From positions 1-64,000 of the forward strand of contig JAVJQA010000044.1 of NCBI GenBank assembly GCA_040218045.1: a stretch of DNA of 64,000 bases, given 5' to 3'. Below, piece after piece: positions 16,886 to 25,737 of the stretch (the stretch's first letter is position 1; each line of letters begins with the position of its first letter). The translations under genes and the position numbers were made by a program. The notes under the pieces are model-generated. The model saw nothing but the letters and a program-made list of their open reading frames with translations. It searched no databases and had not been told where the DNA came from. Origin of the DNA: Marinoscillum sp040218045 (GTDB lineage: Bacteria; Bacteroidota; Bacteroidia; Cytophagales; Cyclobacteriaceae).

Positions 16886-17854
16886 TTATAAATACCACCA
16901 GTTTGCTCCTTCTATTCTGTTGATTGAGCTCAGAAAGTTTTCAATACTCGTTCTCTGATTTTCTGATGGATAAACGGCGACCAATAATTGAGAATTGGTA
17001 AAATCTTCTAGAGACTGGTAGTCGCTTGTGTCTTGTATGATAAAGGGCACACCCTTTTCAGTGAGGATGTCGCTAGTGAGCTTCGATTTTATATTTCTTC
17101 CCCAAATCACTATCGGCTGACCATTGTGATCAATCTCCAGGAACCTTTTAATTTTCAAGTCGAAGAATGCCTTTTGTTGATAGTGCAGGGAAACCCTGGA
17201 TGTACGTTCATTGTGTTCCCTCCACTCTAATGTGACTTCAGGGATTGTTGTGATTTTAAAACCATGCTTGTACCAACGAAAGGTGAGGTCATAATCTTCA
17301 GGGTATTCAAGTTTGTTGAATCCTTGAATGTCATCCAAATCATTCCGCCGGATCATCCAGTTTGGTGAGGCAACCACGCATTCTCGGTAGATGTTTTGCC
17401 ACTGGTTACCGGATAGGTTGATTTTATTGAGCCAATTTTCATAAGTTTTGTATCCCTCGCTTATGGGTTTATCTGAGAAATACCTGACCAAACCCGTAAC
17501 AAGGGTATGCTTTGGTGCCTTGTTCAATGCCTCTGACATTACTTTAAGTCGATTGGGTGATAATACATCATCGGCGTCCATTCTGGTTATAAACTGGCCG
17601 CTACAGTGCTTGTAGCCTGTTACCAATGATTCAATAATTCCTGATCCGTCATTTTCAATCAGGCTTATACGCGAATCAGGAAAACTTTCAATAATCTGAC
17701 CGGTCTTATCTGAACTGTGGTCATTGACAATGATCCATTCCCATTCCATGTAACTCTGCCTGAGAATTGATTGTGCACATTCCCGAATCCACTTTTCAGC
17801 GTTCTTTACAGGAGTGATGATGGATATTTTAGGGTTGTTCAAACAAATGACCAA
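16886..17854 (-). CDS. family 2 glycosyltransferase
   Basis: About 322 residues. The GT-A fold is plain: ISIITPVKNAEKWIREC, then IIVNDHSSDKT, and the metal-binding FITRMDADDV near residue 95. It transfers a sugar from a nucleotide donor, probably for surface polysaccharide or LPS; the acceptor is unknown. No ATG is available near the start. TTG at 17854 or TTG at 17842 are the options, the latter beginning NNPKISII as in many relatives. The C-terminal part (about 240-322) includes VIWGRNIKSKLTSDIL, a small nucleotide-binding-like module. Confidence 0.85.
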   Translation of the reverse strand: MVICLNNPKISIITPVKNAEKWIRECAQSILRQSYMEWEWIIVNDHSSDKTGQIIESFPDSRISLIENDGSGIIESLVTGYKHCSGQFITRMDADDVLSPNRLKVMSEALNKAPKHTLVTGLVRYFSDKPISEGYKTYENWLNKINLSGNQWQNIYRECVVASPNWMIRRNDLDDIQGFNKLEYPEDYDLTFRWYKHGFKITTIPEVTLEWREHNERTSRVSLHYQQKAFFDLKIKRFLEIDHNGQPIVIWGRNIKSKLTSDILTEKGVPFIIQDTSDYQSLEDFTNSQLLVAVYPSENQRTSIENFLSSINRIEGANWWYL

Positions 17855-17893
17855 TTACAGTGTTTATTAGAATATTCACAAAACATATTCAAT

Positions 17894-18073
17894 ATGTTCA
17901 ATTTATTTGATTCAAGATCAAAACAGGAAAAGTTGCAGGCAAAATATGATAAACTCATGAGAAAGTCTTTTTATCTGGAGCAGACAGATTTGAAAGCTGC
18001 CGAGCAAGTAAAAATGAAAGCTCAAAAGGTCTTGATGAATATTGTTGAGTTGGAAGGTAGGGTATTCGCCTAA
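17894..18073 (+). CDS. Lacal_2735-type small protein (DUF6435-like)
   Basis: 59 residues from the ATG at 17894; a longer in-frame extension would run back into the divergent glycosyltransferase gene and is rejected. The chain is a single charged helix pair (KQEKLQAKYDKLMRKSFYLEQ ... AAEQVKMKAQKVLMNI), as in the short family named after Lacal_2735, common in Bacteroidota and of unknown function. Its stop overlaps the stop of the convergent MutS-like gene by four bases. Confidence 0.8.
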   Translation: MFNLFDSRSKQEKLQAKYDKLMRKSFYLEQTDLKAAEQVKMKAQKVLMNIVELEGRVFA

Positions 18074-19857
18074 TCCACAATACCAAGGTTTCTCATAAGT
18101 TGAGAAGCATTAAAACTCTTACAGGTTCCGGGGGTTAGCCGATAATCAAATAGTATTTTATCTCCTTCGATCTCACTGTTAAAGCTAAAGTTACGCACAT
18201 TTTTTTCTGTAGCCTCTAACTTTCCAAGGGACAGGTCGTGCGTTGAAATTAGTCCAAAACCTGATTTGCCTGTCAACTTTTGAATGAGTGCTACAGCTCC
18301 CAGATGTCTGTCTTCTGAGTTGGTACCTTTTAGTATTTCATCCAATAGGAAGAAGACTGGTCTGTGATCCACCAGTTCAAGAAGTTGCCTAATGCGTTTT
18401 AACTCAGCGTAAAATGAACTCGTATGCTCTTCCAGGTTGTCTTTGGTACGCATGCTTGTAAAAACTTCTACAGGACTCATTGAGAATTGTTGTGCACAAA
18501 CCGGGCCGCCAATATTCGCAAGGACCATGTTGACGCCAAGCGTGCGTTGAAATGTTGATTTTCCCGACATGTTTGATCCTGTAATGATGTCTACACTTCC
18601 TTTGCCGTCAATCGAGTAATCGTTTGGAACACATTGGCCGGTTGGGATCAAGGGGTGACCGATTGCTTGTCCGCTTATTTGGTAATGCTTATCAGTGATT
18701 TCGGGATAGGAAAAATCGGGGTGACTATGGGCAAAAGTGGCTATGCTTACCAGAGTTTCAGCTTCATGTACTGAACCAAACCAGAGGTTCAGGTGTTTTT
18801 TGTGCCTGTTTTTCCATTGTTCAATAGCAGTTAATAGATAAATGTCCTGGAGGAATAACAGGTCAAAAATCATATAGAGCATATTGCTTCTTGAGCTGAT
18901 CCTGTGGCTTAGTTTAGACAATTGATTGATTCCTTTTAAAGCGTTGGCAGGGTTTTGAATTCCCTTTTTCAGACTGACCAAAAGAGGAGCCTCAAAGTGT
19001 TGTTTGTCGATGAGCTCGATACACTGCTGGTAGGAGGAGATCATGTACTTTGCTTTATCTATTCCCTTGATTTGCCTGTGCAATGAGCTGAGTATCGTTA
19101 CCAGGAATATTGCATTGATCAGCAGTGACCCATAGAGATATTGATAGGGGAGCCTGCCGAGTGCTATCAGGATAATTAGTCCAATACTGATGGTACTGAG
19201 CACAACAGCAATGGTCTTTAAAAGCGCTGGGTTGGATAACTTTCCGGGGATATTGGCCCAATTGATAAGATCACTGGATGAAGCCACTGGTTCCTGCTTT
19301 TTCTTTTTGCCAACAGCAATCCTCGTGTTTGACTGGAATTCCTGAATCCAATCCAAATTACCGCTGAGTTCTTTGATGCAGGATTGTCGGTCCAATATTT
19401 CCTGCTGTCTTGGCGTTTTCGACAACCAGTCGGCGAGTAGTTTTTTGGAATCTTCAAGGGCACAATGGTTAACAAGCTGAAAAATGGAGTGTTGGCCAAA
19501 AATATCCAGGTCCTCCTGATTTGGATGACCAGTTTCAATAAATTCATTACCCGGATCGAATTGATCCAGGTTTAGCGCCAACCTTTCTTTTTCTTCAGTA
19601 TTGACTTTTACTAAAGTAGTATTTAAAATGTGCTGATGGTCATGTAGCTGATGCCTGGTGATGAGCAACGCGAATGCCACAAGAGCAGCTGCGGCAAATA
19701 ATAATAGAATAATCTGATCAGTTCTGAAAAACTGAATAAGCAGAACCACTAGAGCGATGAAGCAAATGCCTCTCAAGGTTGAAAACAAAATGGCTTTTTT
19801 CTTATGAAAAGAAGCCTTTTGCTCGAATTCACTTATTCTGCCGTTAAATATCTCCAT
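18070..19857 (-). CDS. membrane-anchored MutS-family ATPase
   Basis: 595 residues from the ATG at 19857; a GTG two codons upstream is also possible. The C-terminal third is a MutS/MSH ATPase: Walker A ITGSNMSGKST, Walker B VFFLLDEILKGTNSEDRH and the ISTHD switch. Unlike MutS, there is no mismatch-recognition domain. Instead there are two hydrophobic segments near residues 25-70 and two near 215-265, with helical lever-like sequence between these and the ATPase. It is therefore an inner-membrane MutS-like protein of unknown role. It is last in the nfeD-kdsB-DUF3667 operon and starts 8 bases after the DUF3667 stop. Confidence 0.88.
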   Translation of the reverse strand: MEIFNGRISEFEQKASFHKKKAILFSTLRGICFIALVVLLIQFFRTDQIILLLFAAAALVAFALLITRHQLHDHQHILNTTLVKVNTEEKERLALNLDQFDPGNEFIETGHPNQEDLDIFGQHSIFQLVNHCALEDSKKLLADWLSKTPRQQEILDRQSCIKELSGNLDWIQEFQSNTRIAVGKKKKQEPVASSSDLINWANIPGKLSNPALLKTIAVVLSTISIGLIILIALGRLPYQYLYGSLLINAIFLVTILSSLHRQIKGIDKAKYMISSYQQCIELIDKQHFEAPLLVSLKKGIQNPANALKGINQLSKLSHRISSRSNMLYMIFDLLFLQDIYLLTAIEQWKNRHKKHLNLWFGSVHEAETLVSIATFAHSHPDFSYPEITDKHYQISGQAIGHPLIPTGQCVPNDYSIDGKGSVDIITGSNMSGKSTFQRTLGVNMVLANIGGPVCAQQFSMSPVEVFTSMRTKDNLEEHTSSFYAELKRIRQLLELVDHRPVFFLLDEILKGTNSEDRHLGAVALIQKLTGKSGFGLISTHDLSLGKLEATEKNVRNFSFNSEIEGDKILFDYRLTPGTCKSFNASQLMRNLGIVD

Positions 19858-19865
19858 ATCCACTG

Positions 19866-20882
19866 TTAGAAGAAAAACAAACTTACCAATGCTTCAATAC
19901 CCAATCCAAAGCCGAGTAAAATGGTGTAAAGGAAGCCTGTTGCAAACACTTTGAAAATGGCCGTGCGGTATTTTACGGAATAAGTGTTCCTGAATGATAG
20001 TACGATATAAAGTATATTGAGAATAATGAAAATAAAATCGATAGTCTCTGCAGTGCTTTCAGAAATCAATGAAATAATCCAATATACAGTGAAATTGATA
20101 AATACAAAGGAGTGGATATGCAGTCCATGAATCAGGTGGTTGATATACAGACGTTTCCTGAAAAACATCTTGAGAAGAAGCGCATAAAGTGGCAAGAGGA
20201 AAAACATTAGAATCGGAATATTTTTAACAATGATCATAGAGACTGCATTTTCATCCGCTTTCATCACTTTAATGATCTGACGGTTGGTCTTAGCAGCGAA
20301 ATATGATTTATTTTCATTTTGGATGGAATCCTCAATCTGTTGTACGGAGTATTCTGGCCCGTCTTTATCTGTCAAATGTTGAATTTTTTTCCATTCAAGA
20401 GCAGTCATCGGCCAGTTTTCACCCGTTGAGCCAGTAGTGTCAATATCGAGATTCAGGATCTTTTGTGAATTATCAGGTGTCTCTAATATACTGTCCAACC
20501 TCACTTCAATTGAATCGGCCCTAGCTTGATCTTTTCTGGAAGTTCGCTTATCGCTACTTATATCGTTCATGTTTAGGTTCATCACAAAGAAATGAATCAA
20601 ACTCACAACGAGGTAAAGTCTGATTGGATTGGCGTATTTCACCCTTTTCCCGTCCATAAACTCCTTGGTGAGCAAACCAGGCTTAAAAAAGAAAGGTTTG
20701 ATGCTTCTTCCGAACCTTGAGTCTAAAGAGAAATAGTTAGCGAAGAAATCTTTGATTAACCTACCAAAAGAGATCTGATTGTCGTTGTTTTCCTGACCGC
20801 ATGACGGGCAATAATCAAAGGTACGCTCAAGTTTCCGGCCGCAATTGAGACACTGATCAGTCTTCCTTCTCTGCTTTTTCAT
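19866..20882 (-). CDS. DUF3667 membrane protein with zinc ribbon
   Basis: 338 residues. An N-terminal zinc ribbon (CLNCGRKL ... YCPSCGQ) precedes the conserved DUF3667 stretch, RFGRSIKPFFFKPGLLTKEF then GKRVKYANPIRLYL. After a hydrophilic loop of about 110 residues come four or five membrane helices in the C-terminal half. Function unknown. The start lies 26 bases inside the preceding 61-residue gene. A second DUF3667 protein is encoded at 37.5-38.2 kb. Confidence 0.88.
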   Translation of the reverse strand: MKKQRRKTDQCLNCGRKLERTFDYCPSCGQENNDNQISFGRLIKDFFANYFSLDSRFGRSIKPFFFKPGLLTKEFMDGKRVKYANPIRLYLVVSLIHFFVMNLNMNDISSDKRTSRKDQARADSIEVRLDSILETPDNSQKILNLDIDTTGSTGENWPMTALEWKKIQHLTDKDGPEYSVQQIEDSIQNENKSYFAAKTNRQIIKVMKADENAVSMIIVKNIPILMFFLLPLYALLLKMFFRKRLYINHLIHGLHIHSFVFINFTVYWIISLISESTAETIDFIFIILNILYIVLSFRNTYSVKYRTAIFKVFATGFLYTILLGFGLGIEALVSLFFF

Positions 20883-21042
20883 ATTTCCTTAAAAAGTAAT
20901 TAGAAACCCAAGCAAGTATGATCGCGCCCATTGCAAAAAGTGTGTATTCAAGATTTGCTTCTGTGCTTCTCAGCGATAGCCAAAAAAATACAACTGCTAC
21001 CAGCATCAGAATCCAGGTCAGGGCTTTAAGGGATTTTCTCAT
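20857..21042 (-). CDS. small two-helix membrane protein
   Basis: 61 residues with two predicted membrane helices (ALTWILMLVAVVFFWLSL and LFAMGAIILAWVSNYFL) and a charged KYEKAEKED tail. The start shares an ATGA with the kdsB stop, and the end overlaps the DUF3667 gene by 26 bases, so it is embedded in a coupled operon. I do not recognise a family. Confidence 0.78.
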   Translation of the reverse strand: MRKSLKALTWILMLVAVVFFWLSLRSTEANLEYTLFAMGAIILAWVSNYFLRKYEKAEKED

Positions 21043-21776
21043 CTAGGTGTAGTCTTTAAAAGTTTTGTGAGATCTTGAGGTGTGTCTATCATGTGACTTT
21101 CAATGTCTGTGAAGCCTAAATTGATTTTAAATCCGTTTTCAATCCATCTTAATTGTTCCAGTGACTCTGCCATTTCAAGATTTCCAGGAGGCAACTTAAC
21201 AATTTTCATGAGTACATCTGATCGATAGGCATAAATACCGATGTGTTTATGATAGCAATAGTGTTTCAAACGGCTTGTTGAATCTACGTCTCTGAGATAG
21301 GGGATGCATGCCCTGCTAAAGTAAATGGCTTCATTTTGATTGTTGAAAACCACTTTCATTTCACCGGGATCATCAAGCTCATCAATATCCTTGATGGGTT
21401 TGACCAGTGTGGCTATTTCCACATGTCCGTCTAGCAATTGCGCAACTGTATCTATTTGGTCAGGATGTATAAATGGCTCATCACCTTGAATATTAATTAC
21501 GTAATCGTATCCCTGAAATCGCCTGATCACTTCTGCACATCGCTCAGTTCCATTTTTATGATCCTCCTGGGTCATCATGACTTGCCCTTCAAAACTGAGT
21601 ACCTCATTGAAAATACGTTGATCATCTGTAGCTACCACGATGTTGTTTAGGAGCTTACTTTGCCTGGCTTGCTCATAGACCCTTCTCACCATGGTTTTCC
21701 CCTTGACATCTGCGAGTGCCTTACCGGGAAACCTAGAGGAAGCGTACCTTGCAGGAATTACCCCTAGTATTTTCAT
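21039..21776 (-). CDS. kdsB: 3-deoxy-manno-octulosonate cytidylyltransferase
   Basis: 245 residues, standard length. It activates Kdo as CMP-Kdo for lipid A core assembly in the cytosol. The N-terminal nucleotide-binding signature GVIPARYASSRFPGKAL is complete, followed by VVATDD and YVINIQGDEPF with the conserved Asp. The start overlaps the nfeD-like stop as ATGA, and the stop overlaps the next small gene in the same way. Confidence 0.97.
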   Translation of the reverse strand: MKILGVIPARYASSRFPGKALADVKGKTMVRRVYEQARQSKLLNNIVVATDDQRIFNEVLSFEGQVMMTQEDHKNGTERCAEVIRRFQGYDYVINIQGDEPFIHPDQIDTVAQLLDGHVEIATLVKPIKDIDELDDPGEMKVVFNNQNEAIYFSRACIPYLRDVDSTSRLKHYCYHKHIGIYAYRSDVLMKIVKLPPGNLEMAESLEQLRWIENGFKINLGFTDIESHMIDTPQDLTKLLKTTPR

Positions 21777-23116
21777 GATGACTCGCGTACTTTAAGAGAG
21801 GTGCCTTCATCCGAAATCACTTCAACTTCAGTGCCAGCATCAATGTAATTTCCTCGGGTGTAGGCATCATACATTTCACCTTCTATTTCTACCCTGCCAC
21901 TTGGTCTTAATATGGTGTAAGCTGTTCCTTTTTTACCAATCAAGGACTTCTCTGAATAAAAACTTGAGGTATATCCTTCGTTTCTATCCTGAACATCCTT
22001 TAAAGCTATCCGCCCAAATGCTGGACTATTGACAAGCCTTACTCCACCGAAGACCATAACAATGATAGATCCGAGCATACCGGCAAGCGTTGTTGCAACT
22101 GCTATAAAAATGTCATCAATTTTCACGAAGGAGAAATCAAAAGTGTCATTGTTGAGCATAACAAGAATCAATGCACCCAGAGTCAATATCAAACCACTGA
22201 TCCCCGCGACTCCAAAGCCCGGGATAATGAAGATTTCAGCCGCGATCAGCAGCACCCCTATAAAAAAGGCAATGATTTCCCAGTTTTCGGCAAGCCCGTT
22301 GAGGTAATACGGTGTGAAATAGAGGATTGCAGCTATGATAGAAGCTAGTATAGGAAACCCCACACCCGGAGTTTGCAGCTCAAAATAAATGCCACCGATG
22401 ATAATTAGTATAAGTATGCCACTTACAAAGGGGTTGAGAAAGAGTGCGATAATCTTGTCAGCTACACCCAATTCGAAAGGGACGACCACATAGTTTGAAA
22501 CACCTGACCGTTCCATGATTTCATCAATAGATCCTAACTGCGCTTCGCAGAACCCATATTTGATGGCTTCTGAAACGGAGAAAGTAATGACTTTTCCTTC
22601 AGTAGCAATACTGTCCAAATCTATATCCTCGTCAACCATTCCTTCTGCTATCTGAGGGTTTCTTCCCTTGGCCTCTGCTGTAGAGCGCATGATGGATCGC
22701 ATGTAAGACTGATATTTGTCAGGTGCCGCAGATCCATCCTGGGTGACTACCGTAGCGGCACCAATGCTGGAGCCACGAGCCATATATATGCTGTCGCAAG
22801 CAATTGAGATGAGCGCACCTGCTGAGGCAGCGTCTTTGTTGATGAAAGCGTAAATGGGTTTTTCAAAATTGAGAATACGGGTTCTGATTTCATCCGCATC
22901 ATTCAAAGCACCTCCATAGGTATCAAGCTCCAGGATCACGTAATCAGCATCTATTTCAGCAGCTCTTTCCAGACCCAGTTCGGTATATCGATTGGTTCTA
23001 GGATCGATGTTGTCCAATACCTTAAGGTGAAGCACTTTGGTTTGGTTATTCTCCTGAGCAAAGAGGTTAATTGCAATCAGGGTAAATAAGAATATGGGTA
23101 TATGTTTTTTTAGCAT
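21773..23116 (-). CDS. NfeD-family protein with ClpP-like protease domain
   Basis: 447 residues from the ATG at 23116 (signal peptide MLKKHIPIFLFTLIAINLFAQ); the in-frame codons before it look untranslated. Residues about 25-210 are a ClpP/SppA-like serine protease fold, with the candidate nucleophile Ser in KDAASAGALIS and the GSSIGAA turn. Four to five membrane helices follow (about 235-370), then a C-terminal OB-fold NfeD domain (SLIGKKGTAYTILRPSGRVEIEGE). Such proteins act at the membrane with stomatin-like partners, but no stomatin gene is adjacent. It heads the operon with kdsB. Confidence 0.9.
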   Translation of the reverse strand: MLKKHIPIFLFTLIAINLFAQENNQTKVLHLKVLDNIDPRTNRYTELGLERAAEIDADYVILELDTYGGALNDADEIRTRILNFEKPIYAFINKDAASAGALISIACDSIYMARGSSIGAATVVTQDGSAAPDKYQSYMRSIMRSTAEAKGRNPQIAEGMVDEDIDLDSIATEGKVITFSVSEAIKYGFCEAQLGSIDEIMERSGVSNYVVVPFELGVADKIIALFLNPFVSGILILIIIGGIYFELQTPGVGFPILASIIAAILYFTPYYLNGLAENWEIIAFFIGVLLIAAEIFIIPGFGVAGISGLILTLGALILVMLNNDTFDFSFVKIDDIFIAVATTLAGMLGSIIVMVFGGVRLVNSPAFGRIALKDVQDRNEGYTSSFYSEKSLIGKKGTAYTILRPSGRVEIEGEMYDAYTRGNYIDAGTEVEVISDEGTSLKVRESS

Positions 23117-23170
23117 GGTGGCTGTTCTAACTTTACATACAAATTTGAATAAAAATACTTCATTCAATAC

Positions 23171-23917
23171 GTGGCTTCACCTTCTTTTGATTTTTCTTTT
23201 TCGGTTGAATACAAAATTTGGCAAATTGTTTTGGATGAAACAAGTGGCAAAATGGTGGCTGAAATCCGTGATGAAGACAAACAGGAGATTTTTTTTCACG
23301 TAGTAGATTTCAATACCAGGACACTCAGTGAGGCATTTTGGGTTGAAAAAGTGGATTGGTGGACGACCTCATTGAGGTTGTATTATCCGTATCTTCTTCT
23401 GGAACAGTACTGCGATCCTCAGAACCCGACGAAGAAAACTTTGTTGGTTTATGAGCTTGAAAAGCAGGAAATCTTTGCTGAAGTGCCGGGGTTTCAATTT
23501 GAGGAACTGGTTGGAACGGAAGTGCAGGGCTATGATCCTCAGCAGCAGGACATACGAAAAGCAGTGGAACTAACGGATCTCAAAACTGATCTTACTGAAA
23601 AAAATAATTTAAGCAATCCTGTTTATTATCATCCGGGTACAGAGAGCTATGAAATGGTAGCCGGATATTTGAATTTAGATCAAAAAGATGTTGGTTGTGA
23701 ATATTTTGAGTTAGAAGAATCTATCATAATTAGTTATTATGTACGTTTAGGTACAAAGTTTGAGAGAAAACTTTTGGTAATTAAAGGGGACAATGAGATT
23801 TACCATAACGTAGTTGATAAGGATTTGGAAGGTTTTGCTTCTGGTGGATTCTTTTTGCTTAATGATTTAGTGGTATTTATTGAAAATGGGTATAAAATCA
23901 ATGCAATTAAAATATAA
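23171..23917 (+). CDS. DUF4905 family protein
   Basis: 248 residues starting at a GTG (MASPSFDFSFSVEYKIWQI). Beta-rich cytosolic protein without signal peptide; the repeated strand pattern suggests a propeller-like or beta-sandwich fold. I place it in DUF4905 from the opening residues and the LRLYYPYLLLEQYCD stretch. It is divergent from the nfeD-like gene and overlaps the start of the LysM gene by 17 bases, so both are probably expressed together. Confidence 0.75.
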   Translation: MASPSFDFSFSVEYKIWQIVLDETSGKMVAEIRDEDKQEIFFHVVDFNTRTLSEAFWVEKVDWWTTSLRLYYPYLLLEQYCDPQNPTKKTLLVYELEKQEIFAEVPGFQFEELVGTEVQGYDPQQQDIRKAVELTDLKTDLTEKNNLSNPVYYHPGTESYEMVAGYLNLDQKDVGCEYFELEESIIISYYVRLGTKFERKLLVIKGDNEIYHNVVDKDLEGFASGGFFLLNDLVVFIENGYKINAIKI

Positions 23918-24956
23918 GTTAACAGGGATAATAATAGCGTTCTTCTGTGTTTTAGAAGTTCAGGCATTTGGATTTGATTCGCTTCGTACAGAAGAAAAAG
24001 AGGGTACGTATTATGTAATTCATCAGGTAGAAAAGGGCGAGACACTTTATAGTCTCACCAGAAGATATGGATCAAATTTGCTGGAGGTGAAGGAAGCAAA
24101 TGGAATGGAAGACAACAATCTCGATTTGGGACAGGAGCTACGAATTCCAATTACATATAATCCTCCGAAGGTGAGTTCAAAACCGTCTCCTGAAACATCA
24201 GAGAGCAATCATTTGGTAAAAACTGGAGAGACATTGTTTTCAATAAGCCGAAAATACGGTGTGGAAGTCAATGATCTTAAGGAATGGAATCAACTTGCTA
24301 CCAATGAGATTTCAATCGGTCAGCTGCTCAAGGTTCGTGATGCTCATGCGCCCTTCAAGAGTGATTCATCTATTGATCTAGTAAAGGAAGACAAGAAAAA
24401 GAAGAAAAAGGAAGATGATAAGGCTCCTGCAAAACCAGCCATTCGTGCTGGATTCACTGAGTACTATGTTCAGAGTGGGGATATGATCGAAAGCATTGCC
24501 GCTAAGTTTAAAGTACGACCAGACAGTATAGTGATATGGAATAAACTGCCCAATACCTATTTGAGTATTGGTCAAAAACTATTGATCAAAGGAAAGCCTG
24601 ATCCAGAGGAACTCAAGAAAAAGCCTAACATTGATAAACTGCCATATGGCACCAGAAAGCGGTATACCGATCAAAGTGGTTTTGTGAAAATCATTGAAGA
24701 GGGGACGGCAAGAAAGATCGAAGATGTTGTGGAAACCGAAAAATACCTGGCGTTGCACCGGACTTTGAAGATTGGCACAATGATAGAAATCAGAAACCTG
24801 ATGAACAATCAGAAGATTTTTGCGAGAGTAGTAGGCCGACTACCAGAAACCGGGCTTAATGAAAATGTCCTTGTTAGGTTAACTCCAATTTGTTTTGAAC
24901 GACTGGGAGTGATTGATCCGTTGACGAGGGTTGAAGTAACTTATTACGAGGACTAG
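23901..24956 (+). CDS. triple LysM protein with RlpA-like C-terminal domain
   Basis: 351 residues from the ATG at 23901; ATG at 23886 is equally possible. A signal peptide is followed by three LysM modules at about residues 25-70 (HQVEKGETLYSLTRRYG), 100-145 (VKTGETLFSISRKYGV) and 190-235 (VQSGDMIESIAAKFKV), with a Lys-rich linker KKKKKEDDK. The C-terminal 80 residues (LHRTLKIGTMIEIRN ... ARVVGRLPETG) look like a double-psi beta-barrel as in RlpA. It should bind peptidoglycan in the periplasm, with cleavage or structural roles open. Confidence 0.87.
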   Translation: MQLKYKLTGIIIAFFCVLEVQAFGFDSLRTEEKEGTYYVIHQVEKGETLYSLTRRYGSNLLEVKEANGMEDNNLDLGQELRIPITYNPPKVSSKPSPETSESNHLVKTGETLFSISRKYGVEVNDLKEWNQLATNEISIGQLLKVRDAHAPFKSDSSIDLVKEDKKKKKKEDDKAPAKPAIRAGFTEYYVQSGDMIESIAAKFKVRPDSIVIWNKLPNTYLSIGQKLLIKGKPDPEELKKKPNIDKLPYGTRKRYTDQSGFVKIIEEGTARKIEDVVETEKYLALHRTLKIGTMIEIRNLMNNQKIFARVVGRLPETGLNENVLVRLTPICFERLGVIDPLTRVEVTYYED

Positions 24957-24957
24957 A

Positions 24958-25737
24958 TTGGGAAAAATCACCGACTTAAAACCATTTCTTGATCAAAAAG
25001 TAGCCCAATACAACCAGCCTGGATTTATTGAAAATGACCCCATCGTCATTCCTCACGGATATTCAAGCCAGCAGGACATTGAGATTGCGGGATTTGTGGC
25101 GGCTATTCTTGCCTGGGGGCAAAGAGTGACCATTATTCGAAAGTGCAAGGAGTTCTTTCAAATGATGGACAATGCTCCTTATGACTTTATCCTGAATCAT
25201 CAGGAAGAGGATTTAAAGCCATTTCTGGAATTTAAACACCGCACTTTCAACGCCACTGATGCGCTCTATTTCATTGAATTCTTCAGGACGCATTATCTGG
25301 TATATGACTCCTTAGAAGATGCCTTTTTGGTAAGAGGAGATTTGAAATCACCGAATACAGAGCATCATCTCATTGGTTTTTTTGAGCAGTTTTTTGCATT
25401 GCCTGACCATCCCCGGCGCACTTATAAGCATATTCCCAACCCCATGAGGAAATCCGCTTGCAAGCGCATTAGTATGTTTTTGAGGTGGATGGTAAGATCA
25501 GATGATCAGGGTGTTGACTTTGGGTTGTGGGGTAGAATCAAACCCTCACAACTGGTATGCCCCTGTGACCTACATGTGGATCGGGTAGGGCGGAAGCTGG
25601 GACTGATCACCCGCAGGCAAACAGATTGGACAACTGCCATTGAATTAACTGAAAATCTAAAAAGACTGGATCCGGAAGATCCGGTCAAATATGATTTTGC
25701 ACTTTTCGGTTTGGGTGTGGAGGAGAAATTTTATTGA
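24958..25737 (+). CDS. TIGR02757 / DUF2400 family protein
   Basis: 259 residues starting at a TTG one base after the LysM gene stop; no ATG is available near. The family hallmarks are IAGFVAAILAWGQRVTII near residue 45 and a Cys/His set (KSACKRISMFLRWMVR, CPCDLHVDRVGRKLGL). Relatives are helical proteins of unknown function related to DNA glycosylase-like folds. Convergent with pyrE with a 7-base overlap. Confidence 0.85.
   Translation: MGKITDLKPFLDQKVAQYNQPGFIENDPIVIPHGYSSQQDIEIAGFVAAILAWGQRVTIIRKCKEFFQMMDNAPYDFILNHQEEDLKPFLEFKHRTFNATDALYFIEFFRTHYLVYDSLEDAFLVRGDLKSPNTEHHLIGFFEQFFALPDHPRRTYKHIPNPMRKSACKRISMFLRWMVRSDDQGVDFGLWGRIKPSQLVCPCDLHVDRVGRKLGLITRRQTDWTTAIELTENLKRLDPEDPVKYDFALFGLGVEEKFY

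Noticed and set aside
18070..19857. Canonical mismatch repair MutS
   Set aside because: No mismatch-recognition domain or Phe-x-Glu motif; hydrophobic segments are present instead.
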